NCBI RefSeq assembly: GCF_002382885.1
Contig: NZ_NWVL01000028.1
Location: 29,914-93,913 of the forward strand
DNA: 64,000 nucleotides
Origin: Streptomyces sp. WZ.A104
Lineage (GTDB): Bacteria > Actinomycetota > Actinomycetes > Streptomycetales > Streptomycetaceae
Direction: 5' to 3'
Within the stretch, counting starts at the first letter, position 1. The number at the start of each line of letters is the position of its first letter. The position numbers were made by a program, and so were the translations under genes. Shown piece by piece: positions 41,503 through 50,690 of this stretch. The notes beneath the pieces were generated by a model. That model was not told where the DNA came from. It did not search any database and worked only from the letters and a program-made list of their open reading frames with translations.

Positions 41503-42747
41503 ATGCGACGCTCCCCCACCCGACGTCTGTTCGCCGCGATGCTGCTCGCGGCCGCCGTCCTGGCCCCGATGGCCGTGGCTCCCGCCCCGGCGGTCCACGC
41601 CGCGGGCCTCGATCGGCACGACCGGCAGCACAGGAACGATCAGCACGACCGGCACACCCCGCACGGCGAGGACGACTGTCCTCCCGGCGGTCTCGGCCCC
41701 GAGCTGACCGCAAGGCTGGACAGGGCCATCGAGGACGTCCGCGAGCAGGCCGGCATTCCCGGCGCCGTCGTCGGGCTGTGGATGCCGGGGAAGGGGAGTT
41801 ACGTCCACGCCGACGGCGTCGCCAACACGGTCACCCGCGAGCCGATGTCGGCCGACACCCGTATCCGGATCGGCAGTGAGACCAAGACCTTCACGGTCAC
41901 CGCGCTGCTCCAACTCGTCGACGACAAGCTCGTCAAGCTGGACGACCCGATCTCCGCCTACGTCCCCGGCGTGCGCAACGGCGACCGGATCACGCTCCGC
42001 CAGCTCGCCGGGATGCGCAGCGGACTGTTCCCGTACACCGCCGACCCGGACTTCGTGCACGACCTGCTGAGCGATCCGTACCGCTCGTTCACCCCGCGCG
42101 GTGTGCTCGCGTACGGCATGAAGCACAAGAACACCTTCAAGCCGGGCGCGCAGTTCCAGTACTCCAACTCCAACCTCGTCCTGCTCGGCCTGGTGATCGA
42201 GAAGGTCACCGGGCAGAGGCTCGACCGCGTCATCCACGAGCGGGTGCTCCGCCCGGCCCGCCTGCACAACACGCTCTTCCCGACCGGGGCCGAGTTCCCC
42301 GAGCCGCACGCGCACGGCTACACCGACCAGACGCTGAGCGGTGAGACCGAGGACGCCACGGACTGGAACCCCAGCTGGGCGTGGGCCGCCGGTGCGATGA
42401 TCTCCGATCTGCACGACCTGCGCCGCTGGGCCAAGGTCGTCGCCACCGGGGAACTGCTGAGCCCCGAAACCCAGGCGCAGCGGCTCAGGACCCTGCCGAC
42501 CGGGTTCCCGGGCCTCAGCTACGGCCTGGGCATCTTCGAGACCGGCGGGTGGATCGGGCACAACGGTTCCCTGCCGGGGTACGAGACCGTGACCGTCTAC
42601 CTGCCCGCACAGAAGGCCACCATGGTCATCATGATCAATACGGACTCCCTCAGCGGGACCCAGGAGCCGTCCACCCTGCTCGCCCGCGCGGTCACCCGGG
42701 TCGCCACGCCTGACAACGTCTACGACGGCAGCGCCTCCCAGGGCTGA
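41503..42747 (+). CDS. Secreted serine hydrolase, D-alanyl-D-alanine carboxypeptidase/class C beta-lactamase fold
   Basis: 414 aa. A Sec signal (RRLFAAMLLAAAVLAPMAVAPAPAVHA) and a His/Asp-rich spacer precede the penicillin-recognising domain. The catalytic SxxK is S-E-T-K in RIGSETKTFTVTALL, YxN is Y-S-N in FQYSNSNLVLLG, and the third motif is H-N-G in WIGHNGSLPGYET. It resembles the Streptomyces R61 DD-peptidase. The ATG at 41503 has GGAAGAGG upstream. Likely acts on cell-wall peptides or esters outside the cell. Confidence 0.92.
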   Translation: MRRSPTRRLFAAMLLAAAVLAPMAVAPAPAVHAAGLDRHDRQHRNDQHDRHTPHGEDDCPPGGLGPELTARLDRAIEDVREQAGIPGAVVGLWMPGKGSYVHADGVANTVTREPMSADTRIRIGSETKTFTVTALLQLVDDKLVKLDDPISAYVPGVRNGDRITLRQLAGMRSGLFPYTADPDFVHDLLSDPYRSFTPRGVLAYGMKHKNTFKPGAQFQYSNSNLVLLGLVIEKVTGQRLDRVIHERVLRPARLHNTLFPTGAEFPEPHAHGYTDQTLSGETEDATDWNPSWAWAAGAMISDLHDLRRWAKVVATGELLSPETQAQRLRTLPTGFPGLSYGLGIFETGGWIGHNGSLPGYETVTVYLPAQKATMVIMINTDSLSGTQEPSTLLARAVTRVATPDNVYDGSASQG

Positions 42748-42796
42748 CCCCCTGTACGCCACTGTCCGCACACCGCCGTACGGGCTCGGCCGGGGC

Positions 42797-43411
42797 TCAG
42801 CCCAGCCCCTCCTCCACCAGCGCCCCCCACTGCGCCACCACCCGCGCCCGCCGGGCGGTGTCGTCGGTGAGGAGGTTGGCGAGGCCCAGGCCGCGGGCCA
42901 TGTCCAGCAGCCCCTGGACCGTTTCGCGGGCGCCCGGGCGCGACTCGTCCGCGCCCAGGAGTTCGACGGCGATGCGGTGGGTCTCGCGGCCCACCCGCGC
43001 CTCCAGTTCCGTGACGCGCGGGCGCAGTTGGTCCTCGTTGGAGGCGGCGACCCACAGGTGCAGGGCGGCCCGGAACAACGGGCCCGTGTAGAGGTCGACG
43101 AGGGCCGCCACCACGTCCGCGCGGCCCTGCACGGGCAGCGCGCGCAGGGCGGCCGAGCGTTCCTCCGCCACGTACTCCACCGCCCCCGTGAACAGGTCCT
43201 CGCGGGTCGGGAAGTGGTGCTGGGCCGCACCCCGCGAGACCCCGGCGCGCTCGGCGACGGCGGAGACGGTGGAGCCTGCCCAGCCGTGTTCGGCCAGGCA
43301 GGCCACCGCCGCCTCCAGGAGCCGCTGTCGCGTCGCCCGGCTGCGGTCCTGCTTGGGCGCGTGAGCGGCTTTGGGAGTGGAAGAAGCGGACGAAGAGGTC
43401 ACCGCACCCAT
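42797..43411 (-). CDS. TetR-family regulator at the end of the acyl-CoA operon
   Basis: 204 aa. The N-terminal TetR HTH (RSRATRQRLLEAAVACLAEHGWAGSTVSAVAERAGVSRGAAQHHFPTREDLF) follows 20 residues of Ser/Ala-rich leader. The helical ligand-binding part shows no distinct motif. Its start overlaps the enoyl-CoA hydratase stop by 13 bases, so it is the last gene of the leftward operon. In Pseudomonas the atu genes are controlled by a TetR protein, AtuR; this is a plausible equivalent acting at the palindrome at 53279-53300. Confidence 0.88.
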   Translation of the reverse strand: MGAVTSSSASSTPKAAHAPKQDRSRATRQRLLEAAVACLAEHGWAGSTVSAVAERAGVSRGAAQHHFPTREDLFTGAVEYVAEERSAALRALPVQGRADVVAALVDLYTGPLFRAALHLWVAASNEDQLRPRVTELEARVGRETHRIAVELLGADESRPGARETVQGLLDMARGLGLANLLTDDTARRARVVAQWGALVEEGLG

Positions 43412-44142
43412 GCCGGGTCCCGTCGTTCAAGGAAGGCCGTCATCCCCTCCCTGGCCTCCTCGGAGGCGAACAGCGCGGCGGAGCGGGCGATGAGGTCTTC
43501 GGCGTACTGGTCGAATCTCTTCAGAACCGTAGCCGTGACCAGCTCCTTCGATGCGGCCAGCCCCTGCGGTGACGCCCTGCGCAGCCCGTCCAGGACCGGG
43601 GCCAGCGCCCGGTCCACGTCCTCCGGGTCCCCGGCGGCCTGCGTGACCAGGCCGATCCTCGCCGCCTCCGCCGCGCCGAACCGCTCCCCGGTGAGGTAGT
43701 AGCGGTTCGCCGCCGTACGGTCCAGGCGCGGCAGGAGCGTCAGGGAGATCACCGCCGGGGCCAGGCCCAGGCGGGACTCCGTCAGGGCGAAGGACGACGC
43801 CCGGCCCGCCACCGCGATGTCGCACGCCGCCAGCAGGCCCAGGCCGCCCGCCCTGACGTGGCCCTCCACCCGGGCCACCACCGGCTTCGGCAGCTCCACG
43901 ATCGCCCGCATCAGGCCCACGAACGCCTCCGGGTCGGGCGGCGCCGTCAGGTCCGCCCCGGCACAGAACGTCGTCCCGGTGTGGGTCAGGACGACCGCCC
44001 GTACGGTGTCGTCGGCGGCGCAGGCTTCCAGCGCCTCCCGCGCTTCTCCCACCAGCGCCGCCGACAGCGCGTTCCGGTTCGCCGGGGAGTCCAGGGTCAG
44101 CGTCGCCACGCCCCGGTTCCAGGACTTGGCAATCGAGGTCAC
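43399..44142 (-). CDS. Enoyl-CoA hydratase/isomerase family protein
   Basis: 247 aa crotonase fold. LTLDSPANRNALSAALV at the N terminus, THTGTTFCAGADL (oxyanion hole) and the second oxyanion segment RVEGHVRAGGLGLLAACDIAVAG are present, then ESRLGLAPAVISLTLLPRL. The Glu pair of standard hydratases is partly replaced, so it could be a hydratase, isomerase or hydrolase. GTG at 44142 overlaps the CoA ligase stop. Likely hydrates an unsaturated intermediate of the operon's pathway (AtuE/LiuC-like position). Confidence 0.88.
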   Translation of the reverse strand: MTSIAKSWNRGVATLTLDSPANRNALSAALVGEAREALEACAADDTVRAVVLTHTGTTFCAGADLTAPPDPEAFVGLMRAIVELPKPVVARVEGHVRAGGLGLLAACDIAVAGRASSFALTESRLGLAPAVISLTLLPRLDRTAANRYYLTGERFGAAEAARIGLVTQAAGDPEDVDRALAPVLDGLRRASPQGLAASKELVTATVLKRFDQYAEDLIARSAALFASEEAREGMTAFLERRDPAWVR

Positions 44143-45722
44143 TTCTCCTCCGTCTTCTCCCGGTCGCGCAGCTCGCGCCGGAGGATCTTGCCCGAGGCGG
44201 CACGCGGCACCGCCTCGATGAACTCGGCCTGCCTCACCTTCTTGTAGGGGGCGACGCGTTCGGCGACGTACGCCATGACGTCCTCCGCCGTCAGGCCGTC
44301 CGCCCCCGCGCTCCTGACCAGGAACGCCTTCGGGACCTCGTTGCCCTCGGCGTCGTACACCCCGATCACCGCCGCGTCCGCCACCTGCTCGTGGGTCAGC
44401 AGCAGGGCCTCCAGCTCGGCGGGGGCGACCTGGTAGCCCTTGTACTTGATCAGCTCCTTCACGCGGTCGACGACGTACAGCCAGCCGTCCTCGTCGATGC
44501 GGCCGACGTCCCCCGTGTGCACCCAGCCGTCCCCGTCGATCATCGCGGCGGTGGCGTCCGGGCGGCCCAGGTAGCCCTTCATCACCTGGGGGCCGCGGAT
44601 GAGGATCTCGCCGTCCGTGCCCGGCGCGGCGTCCTTCGCCGGGTCCTCCAGGGACACGATCCGCATCTGCGTACCCGGCAGCAGCTTGCCGACCGTGCCC
44701 GGCGGCGGCCGCTCGGCGGAGAGCGGCACCACGTGCGTACCGGGCGACAGCTCCGTCATCCCGTACGCCTGCCGCACCGGCGGCACTCCCAGCCGGGCCG
44801 AGCACGCGTCCGCCAGCTCGGCGTCCAGCGGGGCCGCGGCGCTGACGATGTACTGGAGCGAGGACAGGTCGTACTCACCTACCAGCGGGTGCTTCGCCAG
44901 GGCCAGCACGATCGGCGGAGCCACGTACAGGGCCGTGATCCGGTGGGCCTGGATGGTCTCCAGGAACTGCGTCAGGTCGAAGCGGGGCAGGACGACGACC
45001 GTCGAGCCGCAGCGCAGCGGGGCGTTCATGAGCGCCGTCAGGCCGTAGATGTGGAAGAACGGCAGGACCGCGAGGATGCGCTCTCCCTCGGTCATGGGCA
45101 TGACCGGGCGCAGCTGCTCCAGGTTCGTGCCGATCGACCGGTGCGTGAGCATCACGCCCTTGGGCGTGCCGGTCGTGCCGGAGCTGTACGGGAGTGCCGC
45201 CACGTCCTGGCCGGGGTTAATGGTGATCTGCGGCTCGGGAGCGGTGGAGGACAGCATGTCGAGGATGGAGGTGTGGCCCTCCGCCCGGTCGCAGACGTAG
45301 ATCTCGCTGACGCCACCCGCCAGTTCGGCCGCCCGCCGGGCCGTCTCCAGGAGCGGGGAGACCGTCACGATCCAGCGCGCCCCGCTGTCGCCGATCTGTT
45401 TGGCGAACTCCTCGGCCGTCGCGAGCGGGTGGACCGTCGTGACGGACGCCCCGGCGCGTGTGGCGCCGTAGAAGACCGCCGGGTACGCGATGGTGTTCGG
45501 GCTGTGGAGGGCGAGCACGTCGCCCTGGTTCAGTCCCGCGTCGGCGAGCGCGGCGGCGATGCGCCGGTGGAAGGCGTCGAGCTGCGCGTACGTGAGGGAG
45601 TTGCCGTTCGTACCGTCGATCAGGGCGACGGTGTCACCGAGCTGAGCGGCCCCGCCGAGGACCGCTTCGTGGATGGGCAGGTCGAGGGCCGGTACGTCTG
45701 CGTACTCACTGCGGAACACCAT
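44139..45722 (-). CDS. Cinnamate/4-coumarate:CoA ligase-like acyl-CoA synthetase
   Basis: 527 aa ANL-superfamily ligase, strongly like the S. coelicolor cinnamate:CoA ligase (SCO4383, ScCCL) as I remember it: it begins FRSEYADVPALDLPIHEAVLGGAA. The P-loop is LPYSSGTTGTPKGVMLTH (about 170), A5 is YGMTELSPG, A7 HTGDVG, and the C-terminal catalytic Lys is in PRAASGKILRREL. It activates aryl or alkyl carboxylates to CoA esters. A hairpin and 200-base gap separate it from the dehydrogenase upstream, so it may have its own promoter. Confidence 0.92.
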   Translation of the reverse strand: MVFRSEYADVPALDLPIHEAVLGGAAQLGDTVALIDGTNGNSLTYAQLDAFHRRIAAALADAGLNQGDVLALHSPNTIAYPAVFYGATRAGASVTTVHPLATAEEFAKQIGDSGARWIVTVSPLLETARRAAELAGGVSEIYVCDRAEGHTSILDMLSSTAPEPQITINPGQDVAALPYSSGTTGTPKGVMLTHRSIGTNLEQLRPVMPMTEGERILAVLPFFHIYGLTALMNAPLRCGSTVVVLPRFDLTQFLETIQAHRITALYVAPPIVLALAKHPLVGEYDLSSLQYIVSAAAPLDAELADACSARLGVPPVRQAYGMTELSPGTHVVPLSAERPPPGTVGKLLPGTQMRIVSLEDPAKDAAPGTDGEILIRGPQVMKGYLGRPDATAAMIDGDGWVHTGDVGRIDEDGWLYVVDRVKELIKYKGYQVAPAELEALLLTHEQVADAAVIGVYDAEGNEVPKAFLVRSAGADGLTAEDVMAYVAERVAPYKKVRQAEFIEAVPRAASGKILRRELRDREKTEEK

Positions 45723-45749
45723 GGCGGACCCCTGTCGTCGCGGGCCCCG

Positions 45750-45772
45750 GCGCTCCGGGGGCTCCGGAGCGC
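45750..45772. terminator. Hairpin upstream of the CoA ligase gene
   Basis: GCGCTCCGG-GGGCT-CCGGAGCGC forms a perfect 9-bp stem in the gap between the dehydrogenase and ligase genes. It could terminate or attenuate leftward transcription, making two sub-operons. Confidence 0.5.
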
Positions 45773-45879
45773 CAGGGGCGCCGTGCGGGTGTGGAGGGAC
45801 AGAATCACCCCTGCGGGGGTGGTAGGGGGAGAGGTCGGACGGGCTTCTTCACTCCGGGCCGCCCTCTGGTGCGACTCGG

Positions 45880-45939
45880 CTCGCACGGCTTCGCCTGGTA
45901 CGGCTTCGGCGGTACGTGTTCGGTCAGTACGACTTCGGC
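45880..45939. repeat. Degenerate 15-bp repeats derived from the dehydrogenase 3' end
   Basis: Read leftward, the dehydrogenase ends CCGAAGTCGTACTGA and is followed by CCGAACACGTACCG, CCGAAGCCGTACCAGG and CGAAGCCGTGCGAG. Four diverged copies, the first including the stop codon. Confidence 0.65.
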
Positions 45940-47084
45940 AGGCCCAGCGACTGGTGCGAGACGTAGTTGAGGATCATCTCCCGGCTGACCGGGGCGATCC
46001 GGGCCACCCGGGACGCGGTGATCAGGGACGCGAGTCCGTACTCGCGGGTCAGGCCGTTGCCGCCGAGCGTGTGGACCGCCTGGTCGACCGTCTTCACGCA
46101 CGCCTCGCCCGCCGCGTACTTCGCCATGTTCGCCGCCTCGCCCGCCCCGGCGTCGTCGCCGTCGTCGTACAGCCGGGCGGCCTTCTGCATCATCAGGCGC
46201 GACAGTTCGAGGTCGATGTGCGCGGTGGCGAGCGGGTGCGCGATGGCCTGGTGAGCGCCGATGGGGTCCTTCCAGACCTGGCGCGTACGGGCGTACTCCA
46301 CGGCCCTGCCGAGCGCGAAGCGGCCCATCCCGATGGCGAAGGCGGCCGTCATGATCCGCTCGGGGTTCAGCCCGGCGAAGAGCTGGAGGAGGCCCGCGTC
46401 CTCGTCGCCGACCAGGGCGTCGGCGGGGAGCCGTACGTCGTCCAGCACGAGTTCGAACTGCTTCTCGGGGGCGTGGAGTTCCATCTCGATCCGGTTCCGT
46501 CCGAAGCCGGGGGCGTCACGCGGGACGATGAAGAGGCAGGGCTTCAGCTTGCCCGAGCGGGCGTCCGCCGTGCGGCCCACGATCAGGGTGGCGTCGGCCA
46601 TGTCGACACCGGAGACGAAGACCTTGCGGCCGGTGAGCACCCAGTCCGTGCCCTCGCGGCGGGCGGTCGTGGTGATCCGGTGGGAGTTGGACCCGGCGTC
46701 CGGCTCGGTGATACCGAAGGCCATGGTGAGACTCCCGTCCGCCAGGCCCGGCAGCCACTTCCGCTTCTGTTCGTCCGTGCCGAAGCGGGCGATGACCGTG
46801 CCGCAGATCGCGGGCGACACGATCATCATCAGGAGTGGCGAGCCTGCCGCCCCCAACTCCTCCAGGACGATGGAGAGTTCCGCCATGCCGCCGCCTCCGC
46901 CGCCGTACTCCTCGGGAAGGTTCACCCCGAGGTAGCCGAGTTTGGCGGCCTCGGCCCACAGCTCGTGGGTGTGGGAGCCCTCGCGGACGACGGTGGTCAT
47001 GTAGTCGCGCCCGTACCGCTTTCCGAGGGCGGCGACGGCGGCGCGCAGCGCCTGGTGCTCTTCGGTTTCGAGGACGGTGCTCAT
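45924..47084 (-). CDS. Acyl-CoA dehydrogenase (AtuD/citronellyl-CoA dehydrogenase-like position)
   Basis: 386 aa acyl-CoA dehydrogenase with LTMAFGITEPDAGSNSHRI, LTGRKVFVSGVDMAD, LNPERIMTAAFAIGMG and the flavin motif VHTLGGNGLTREYGLA. ATG at 47084 overlaps the biotin carboxylase stop (ATGA). In the atu pathway the dehydrogenase precedes carboxylation of the unsaturated acyl-CoA, and in leucine degradation isovaleryl-CoA dehydrogenase does the same. Which substrate is used here cannot be settled. Downstream of its stop is a short array of stop-region repeats. Confidence 0.92.
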   Translation of the reverse strand: MSTVLETEEHQALRAAVAALGKRYGRDYMTTVVREGSHTHELWAEAAKLGYLGVNLPEEYGGGGGGMAELSIVLEELGAAGSPLLMMIVSPAICGTVIARFGTDEQKRKWLPGLADGSLTMAFGITEPDAGSNSHRITTTARREGTDWVLTGRKVFVSGVDMADATLIVGRTADARSGKLKPCLFIVPRDAPGFGRNRIEMELHAPEKQFELVLDDVRLPADALVGDEDAGLLQLFAGLNPERIMTAAFAIGMGRFALGRAVEYARTRQVWKDPIGAHQAIAHPLATAHIDLELSRLMMQKAARLYDDGDDAGAGEAANMAKYAAGEACVKTVDQAVHTLGGNGLTREYGLASLITASRVARIAPVSREMILNYVSHQSLGLPKSY

Positions 47085-49063
47085 GCGTTCTCCTCCGTTG
47101 CGGGGGCGGGGCCCAGGTCCTCCTGGACCACGGCGAGCAGCGCGCCCACCTCGACCTGGTGGCCGGGGGCGGCGTGCAGGGCGGTGAGGGTGCCGGAGGC
47201 GGGGGCGAGGATGCGGTGCTCCATCTTCATCGCCTCCAGCCAGATCAGCGGCTGCCCGGCTGCCACGGCCGCCCCGGCGGCGAGGCCCTCCGCGAGGCGG
47301 ACGACGGTGCCGGGCATGGGGGCGAGGAGGGAGCCGGGGTCGGCGTGCGTGGCGGGGTCGGTGAAGCGGGGCAGGGCGGTGAAGGTGTACGAGGCGTGGG
47401 CGGTGTCCACGTGGACTCGGCGGCGGTCGCGGTCCCGGTCGGTGGTGATGGTGAAGTGCCTGGTCACGCCGTCCAGTTCGAGGGTGACCCGGTCGGGGCT
47501 CGCGGCGAGGACCCGGACGCCGGGTGCCTCGTGCGGTTCCGGGGTGCCGGTGCGCGGGGTGCGGTAGGCGATCTCGTACTCGACGCCGGCCGGCTCGCTG
47601 CGGTAGCGCTTGACCTGGGGCTGCGAGGGGACGTTGCGCCAGGCGCCGAAGCGGGCGGGGGCGGGGCCCGGGGATCTCGTGGCGCGTGCGGCTTCCGCGA
47701 GGGCGGCGGCGAGGGCGGCGACGGCGGGGTCGCCGGCTCCCGGGGCGGTCAGGTCCGCCAGGTGCCGGTCGTAGAAGCCCGTGTCGAGCCGGCCCGCCGC
47801 GAAGTCCGGGTGGCGCAGCGAACGTACGAGCAGTTCGCGGTTGGTGACCGGGCCGTGGATGCGGGCGCGCTCCAGGGAACGGGCCAGCAGCCGGACCGCT
47901 TCGGGGCGGGTCGGGGCGTGGGCGATGACCTTGGCGAGCATCGGGTCGTAGTGCACGCCGATGGTGTCGCCGCCCACGTACCCGGTGTCCAGGCGCAGGC
48001 CGGGCGCCTCCGGCACCTCCAGCCCGAGCAGTGCCCCGGTCTGCGGCTGCCAGCCGCGCGCGGGGTCCTCGGCATAGAGCCGGGCCTCGACCGCGTGGCC
48101 GACCGCCCGCGGGGGTCCCGGCGCGGGCAGCGGCTCCCCCTCCGCCACGCGCAGTTGGAGAGCGACCAGGTCCACGCCGAACACGGCTTCCGTCACCGGG
48201 TGTTCGACCTGGAGGCGGGTGTTCATCTCCAGGAAGTACGGCCGCCCCTCGGCGGAGACCAGGAACTCCACGGTCCCCGCGCCCCGGTAGCCCACCGCCC
48301 GCGCCGCCGCAACCGCAGCCTCGTGGAGCCGGGTGCGCAGGACCTCGTCCAGGCCGGGCGCCGGGGCCTCCTCGATGACCTTCTGATGGCGGCGCTGGAG
48401 CGAGCAGTCCCGGGTCCCGAGCGCCCACACGGTGCCGTACCGGTCCGCCATGACCTGGACCTCGACGTGCCGGCCGCGCTCCACGTACGGCTCCGCGAAG
48501 ACCTCCCCGTCCCCGAAGGCGGACGCGGCCTCGGCGGCAGCCTCTCTCAACTCATGTGGAAGCGCCTGGAGTTCGCGCACGATCCGCATTCCGCGGCCAC
48601 CCCCGCCGGAGGCCGCCTTCAGCAGCAGCGGCAGGTCGCCCTCACCCGCCGCCGCCGGGTCGACGGGGGCCAGCAGCGGTACCCCCGCCCCGGCCATCAG
48701 CTCCTTGGCGCGGGTCTTGGAAGCCATCAGCTCGATGGCCTTCACCGGCGGGCCGACCCACACCAGGCCCGCGTCCTGTACGGCGGCGGCGAAGGCGGCG
48801 TTCTCGGAGAGGAAGCCGTAGCCGGGGTGCACGGCGTCCGCCCCCGCGGCCAGCGCGGCGGCCACGACGAGGTCGCCGCGCAGATAGGTGTCGGCGGGGG
48901 CCGAGCCCGGCAGGCGTACGGCGAGGTCGGCCTCCCGTACGTGGAGGGCGTCGGCGTCCGCGTCGGAGTACACGGCGACGGTGGCGATGCCCACCTCCCG
49001 GCAGGTGCGGAAGATCCGGCAGGCGATCTCGCCCCGGTTGGCGACGAGCAGCGTGTCGATCAC
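47081..49063 (-). CDS. Acyl-CoA carboxylase biotin carboxylase/BCCP subunit
   Basis: 660 aa. Biotin carboxylase N domain (LLVANRGEIACRIFRTCRE), ATP-grasp (GGGGRGMR at about 151-158, EMNTRLQVEHPVTE) and C domain are followed by a linker and a biotinyl domain with the EAMKMEH motif near 612. This is the alpha subunit of 3-methylcrotonyl- or geranyl-CoA carboxylase-type enzymes. The GTG at 49063 has AGGAGA immediately upstream; the ATG at 49075 is less likely. Works with the adjacent carboxyltransferase. Confidence 0.94.
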   Translation of the reverse strand: MIDTLLVANRGEIACRIFRTCREVGIATVAVYSDADADALHVREADLAVRLPGSAPADTYLRGDLVVAAALAAGADAVHPGYGFLSENAAFAAAVQDAGLVWVGPPVKAIELMASKTRAKELMAGAGVPLLAPVDPAAAGEGDLPLLLKAASGGGGRGMRIVRELQALPHELREAAAEAASAFGDGEVFAEPYVERGRHVEVQVMADRYGTVWALGTRDCSLQRRHQKVIEEAPAPGLDEVLRTRLHEAAVAAARAVGYRGAGTVEFLVSAEGRPYFLEMNTRLQVEHPVTEAVFGVDLVALQLRVAEGEPLPAPGPPRAVGHAVEARLYAEDPARGWQPQTGALLGLEVPEAPGLRLDTGYVGGDTIGVHYDPMLAKVIAHAPTRPEAVRLLARSLERARIHGPVTNRELLVRSLRHPDFAAGRLDTGFYDRHLADLTAPGAGDPAVAALAAALAEAARATRSPGPAPARFGAWRNVPSQPQVKRYRSEPAGVEYEIAYRTPRTGTPEPHEAPGVRVLAASPDRVTLELDGVTRHFTITTDRDRDRRRVHVDTAHASYTFTALPRFTDPATHADPGSLLAPMPGTVVRLAEGLAAGAAVAAGQPLIWLEAMKMEHRILAPASGTLTALHAAPGHQVEVGALLAVVQEDLGPAPATEENA

Positions 49064-49082
49064 GTCTCTCCTCATGCGCGGG

Positions 49083-50690
49083 TCACATCCGGAAGACGCC
49101 GAAGCCGCCGCGGGCGCCCTCGACCGGTGCGGTGTGGATCGCGGACAGGCACATCCCGAGGACGGTCCGGGTGTCGCGCGGGTCGATGACCCCGTCGTCG
49201 TACAGCCGCCCGGACAGGAACATCGGCAGCGACTCCGCCTCGATCTGCTGCTCCACCATCGCGCGCAGCCCCGCGTCCGCCTCGTCGTCGTACGGCTGTC
49301 CCTTCGCGGCGGCCGACGCGCGGGCGACGATGGAGAGCACCCCCGCGAGCTGCTGCGGGCCCATGACGGCGGACTTGCTGCTCGGCCAGGCGAAGAGGAA
49401 GCGCGGGTCGTAGGCGCGGCCGCACATGCCGTAGTGCCCGGCCCCGTACGAGGCGCCCATCAGGACCGACAGATGCGGGACTCCGGAGTTGGCGACCGCG
49501 TTGATCATCATCGCTCCGTGCTTGATGATGCCGCCCTGCTCGTACTCCTTGCCGACCATGTAGCCGGTGGTGTTGTGGAGGAAGAGCAGCGGAATGTCAC
49601 GCTGGTTGGCGAGCTGGATGAACTGGGCCGCCTTCTGCGACTCCTCGCTGAACAGCACGCCCTGCGCGTTGGCGAGAATCCCGACGGGATACCCGTGCAG
49701 CCGGGCCCACCCCGTGACCAGGCTCGTCCCGTACAGCGGCTTGAACGCGTCGAAGTCCGAGCCGTCGACCAGCCGGGCGATGACCTCGCGCGGGTCGAAG
49801 GGCGCCTTCAGGTCGCCCGGCACCATGCCGAGCAGCTCGTCCTCGTCGTACTTCGGCGGCTCGGCGGGCCCCGGATCGGGGTGCGCCTTGCGCCAGTTGA
49901 GCCGGGCGACGATACGCCGGGCCTGCCGGAGCGCGTCGTGCTCGTCGACGGCGAAGTGGTCGGCGAGACCCGACGTACGGGCGTGCATCTCGGCCCCGCC
50001 GAGGGACTCGTCGTCGCTCTCCTCGCCGGTCGCCATCTTCACCAGGGGCGGTCCGCCGAGGAAGACCTTGGACCGCTCCTTGATCATCACGGTGTGGTCG
50101 GACATCCCGGGGACGTACGCGCCTCCGGCGGTGGAGTTGCCGAACACGACGGCCACGGTGGGGATTCCGGCGGCCGAGAGCCTGGTGATGTCCCGGAACA
50201 GGGCGCCGCCCGGGATGAAGATCTCCTTCTGGGACGGCAGGTCGGCGCCGCCCGACTCGACGAGGCTGATACACGGCAGCCGGTTGGCGAAGGCGATCTC
50301 GTTGGCGCGCAGGGCCTTCTTCAGCGTCCAGGGGTTCGATGCCCCGCCGCGTACGGTCGGGTCGTTGGCGGTGATCAGGCACTCGACGCCCTCCACCACC
50401 CCGATCCCGGTGACGAGCGAGGCGCCCACCGTGTACTCGGGGGAGGTGCTGCCCCAGGCGGCCAGCGGCGACAGCTCCAGGAACGGGGTGTCGGGGTCGA
50501 CCAGCAGCTCGATCCGCTCCCGCGCGGGGAGCTTGCCGCGCCCCCGGTGCCGGGCCACGTACTTCTCGCCGCCGCCCGCGAGCGCCTTGGCGTGCTCGGC
50601 CTCCAGTGCGGCGAGCTTCTCTGCCATGGCGGCCCGATTCGCCGCGTATTCGGGGCTGTTGGTGTCGAGCCCGGTGGGCAGGACGGTCAT
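49083..50690 (-). CDS. Acyl-CoA carboxylase carboxyltransferase beta subunit
   Basis: 535 aa crotonase-fold carboxyltransferase. The N half contains RGKLPARERIELLVDPDTPFLELSPLAAW, the acyl-CoA-binding GGASNPWTLKKALRANEIA and VFGNSTAGGAYVPGMSD. The C half contains NTTGYMVGKEYEQGGIIKHGAMMINAVANS and GASYGAGHYGMCGRAYDPRF. These are signatures of the MCC/geranyl-CoA carboxylase (AtuC/LiuB) branch rather than propionyl-CoA carboxylase. ATG overlaps the DUF1446 gene stop by 4 bases. It carboxylates an alpha,beta-unsaturated branched acyl-CoA with CO2 carried by the biotin subunit. Confidence 0.94.
   Translation of the reverse strand: MTVLPTGLDTNSPEYAANRAAMAEKLAALEAEHAKALAGGGEKYVARHRGRGKLPARERIELLVDPDTPFLELSPLAAWGSTSPEYTVGASLVTGIGVVEGVECLITANDPTVRGGASNPWTLKKALRANEIAFANRLPCISLVESGGADLPSQKEIFIPGGALFRDITRLSAAGIPTVAVVFGNSTAGGAYVPGMSDHTVMIKERSKVFLGGPPLVKMATGEESDDESLGGAEMHARTSGLADHFAVDEHDALRQARRIVARLNWRKAHPDPGPAEPPKYDEDELLGMVPGDLKAPFDPREVIARLVDGSDFDAFKPLYGTSLVTGWARLHGYPVGILANAQGVLFSEESQKAAQFIQLANQRDIPLLFLHNTTGYMVGKEYEQGGIIKHGAMMINAVANSGVPHLSVLMGASYGAGHYGMCGRAYDPRFLFAWPSSKSAVMGPQQLAGVLSIVARASAAAKGQPYDDEADAGLRAMVEQQIEAESLPMFLSGRLYDDGVIDPRDTRTVLGMCLSAIHTAPVEGARGGFGVFRM

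Noticed and set aside
44391..47567. Very long rightward open frame (over 1000 codons) opposite the CoA ligase and dehydrogenase genes
   Set aside because: It is antisense to two clear enzyme genes, its composition is that of a GC-biased shadow frame, and no domain or ribosome site supports it.
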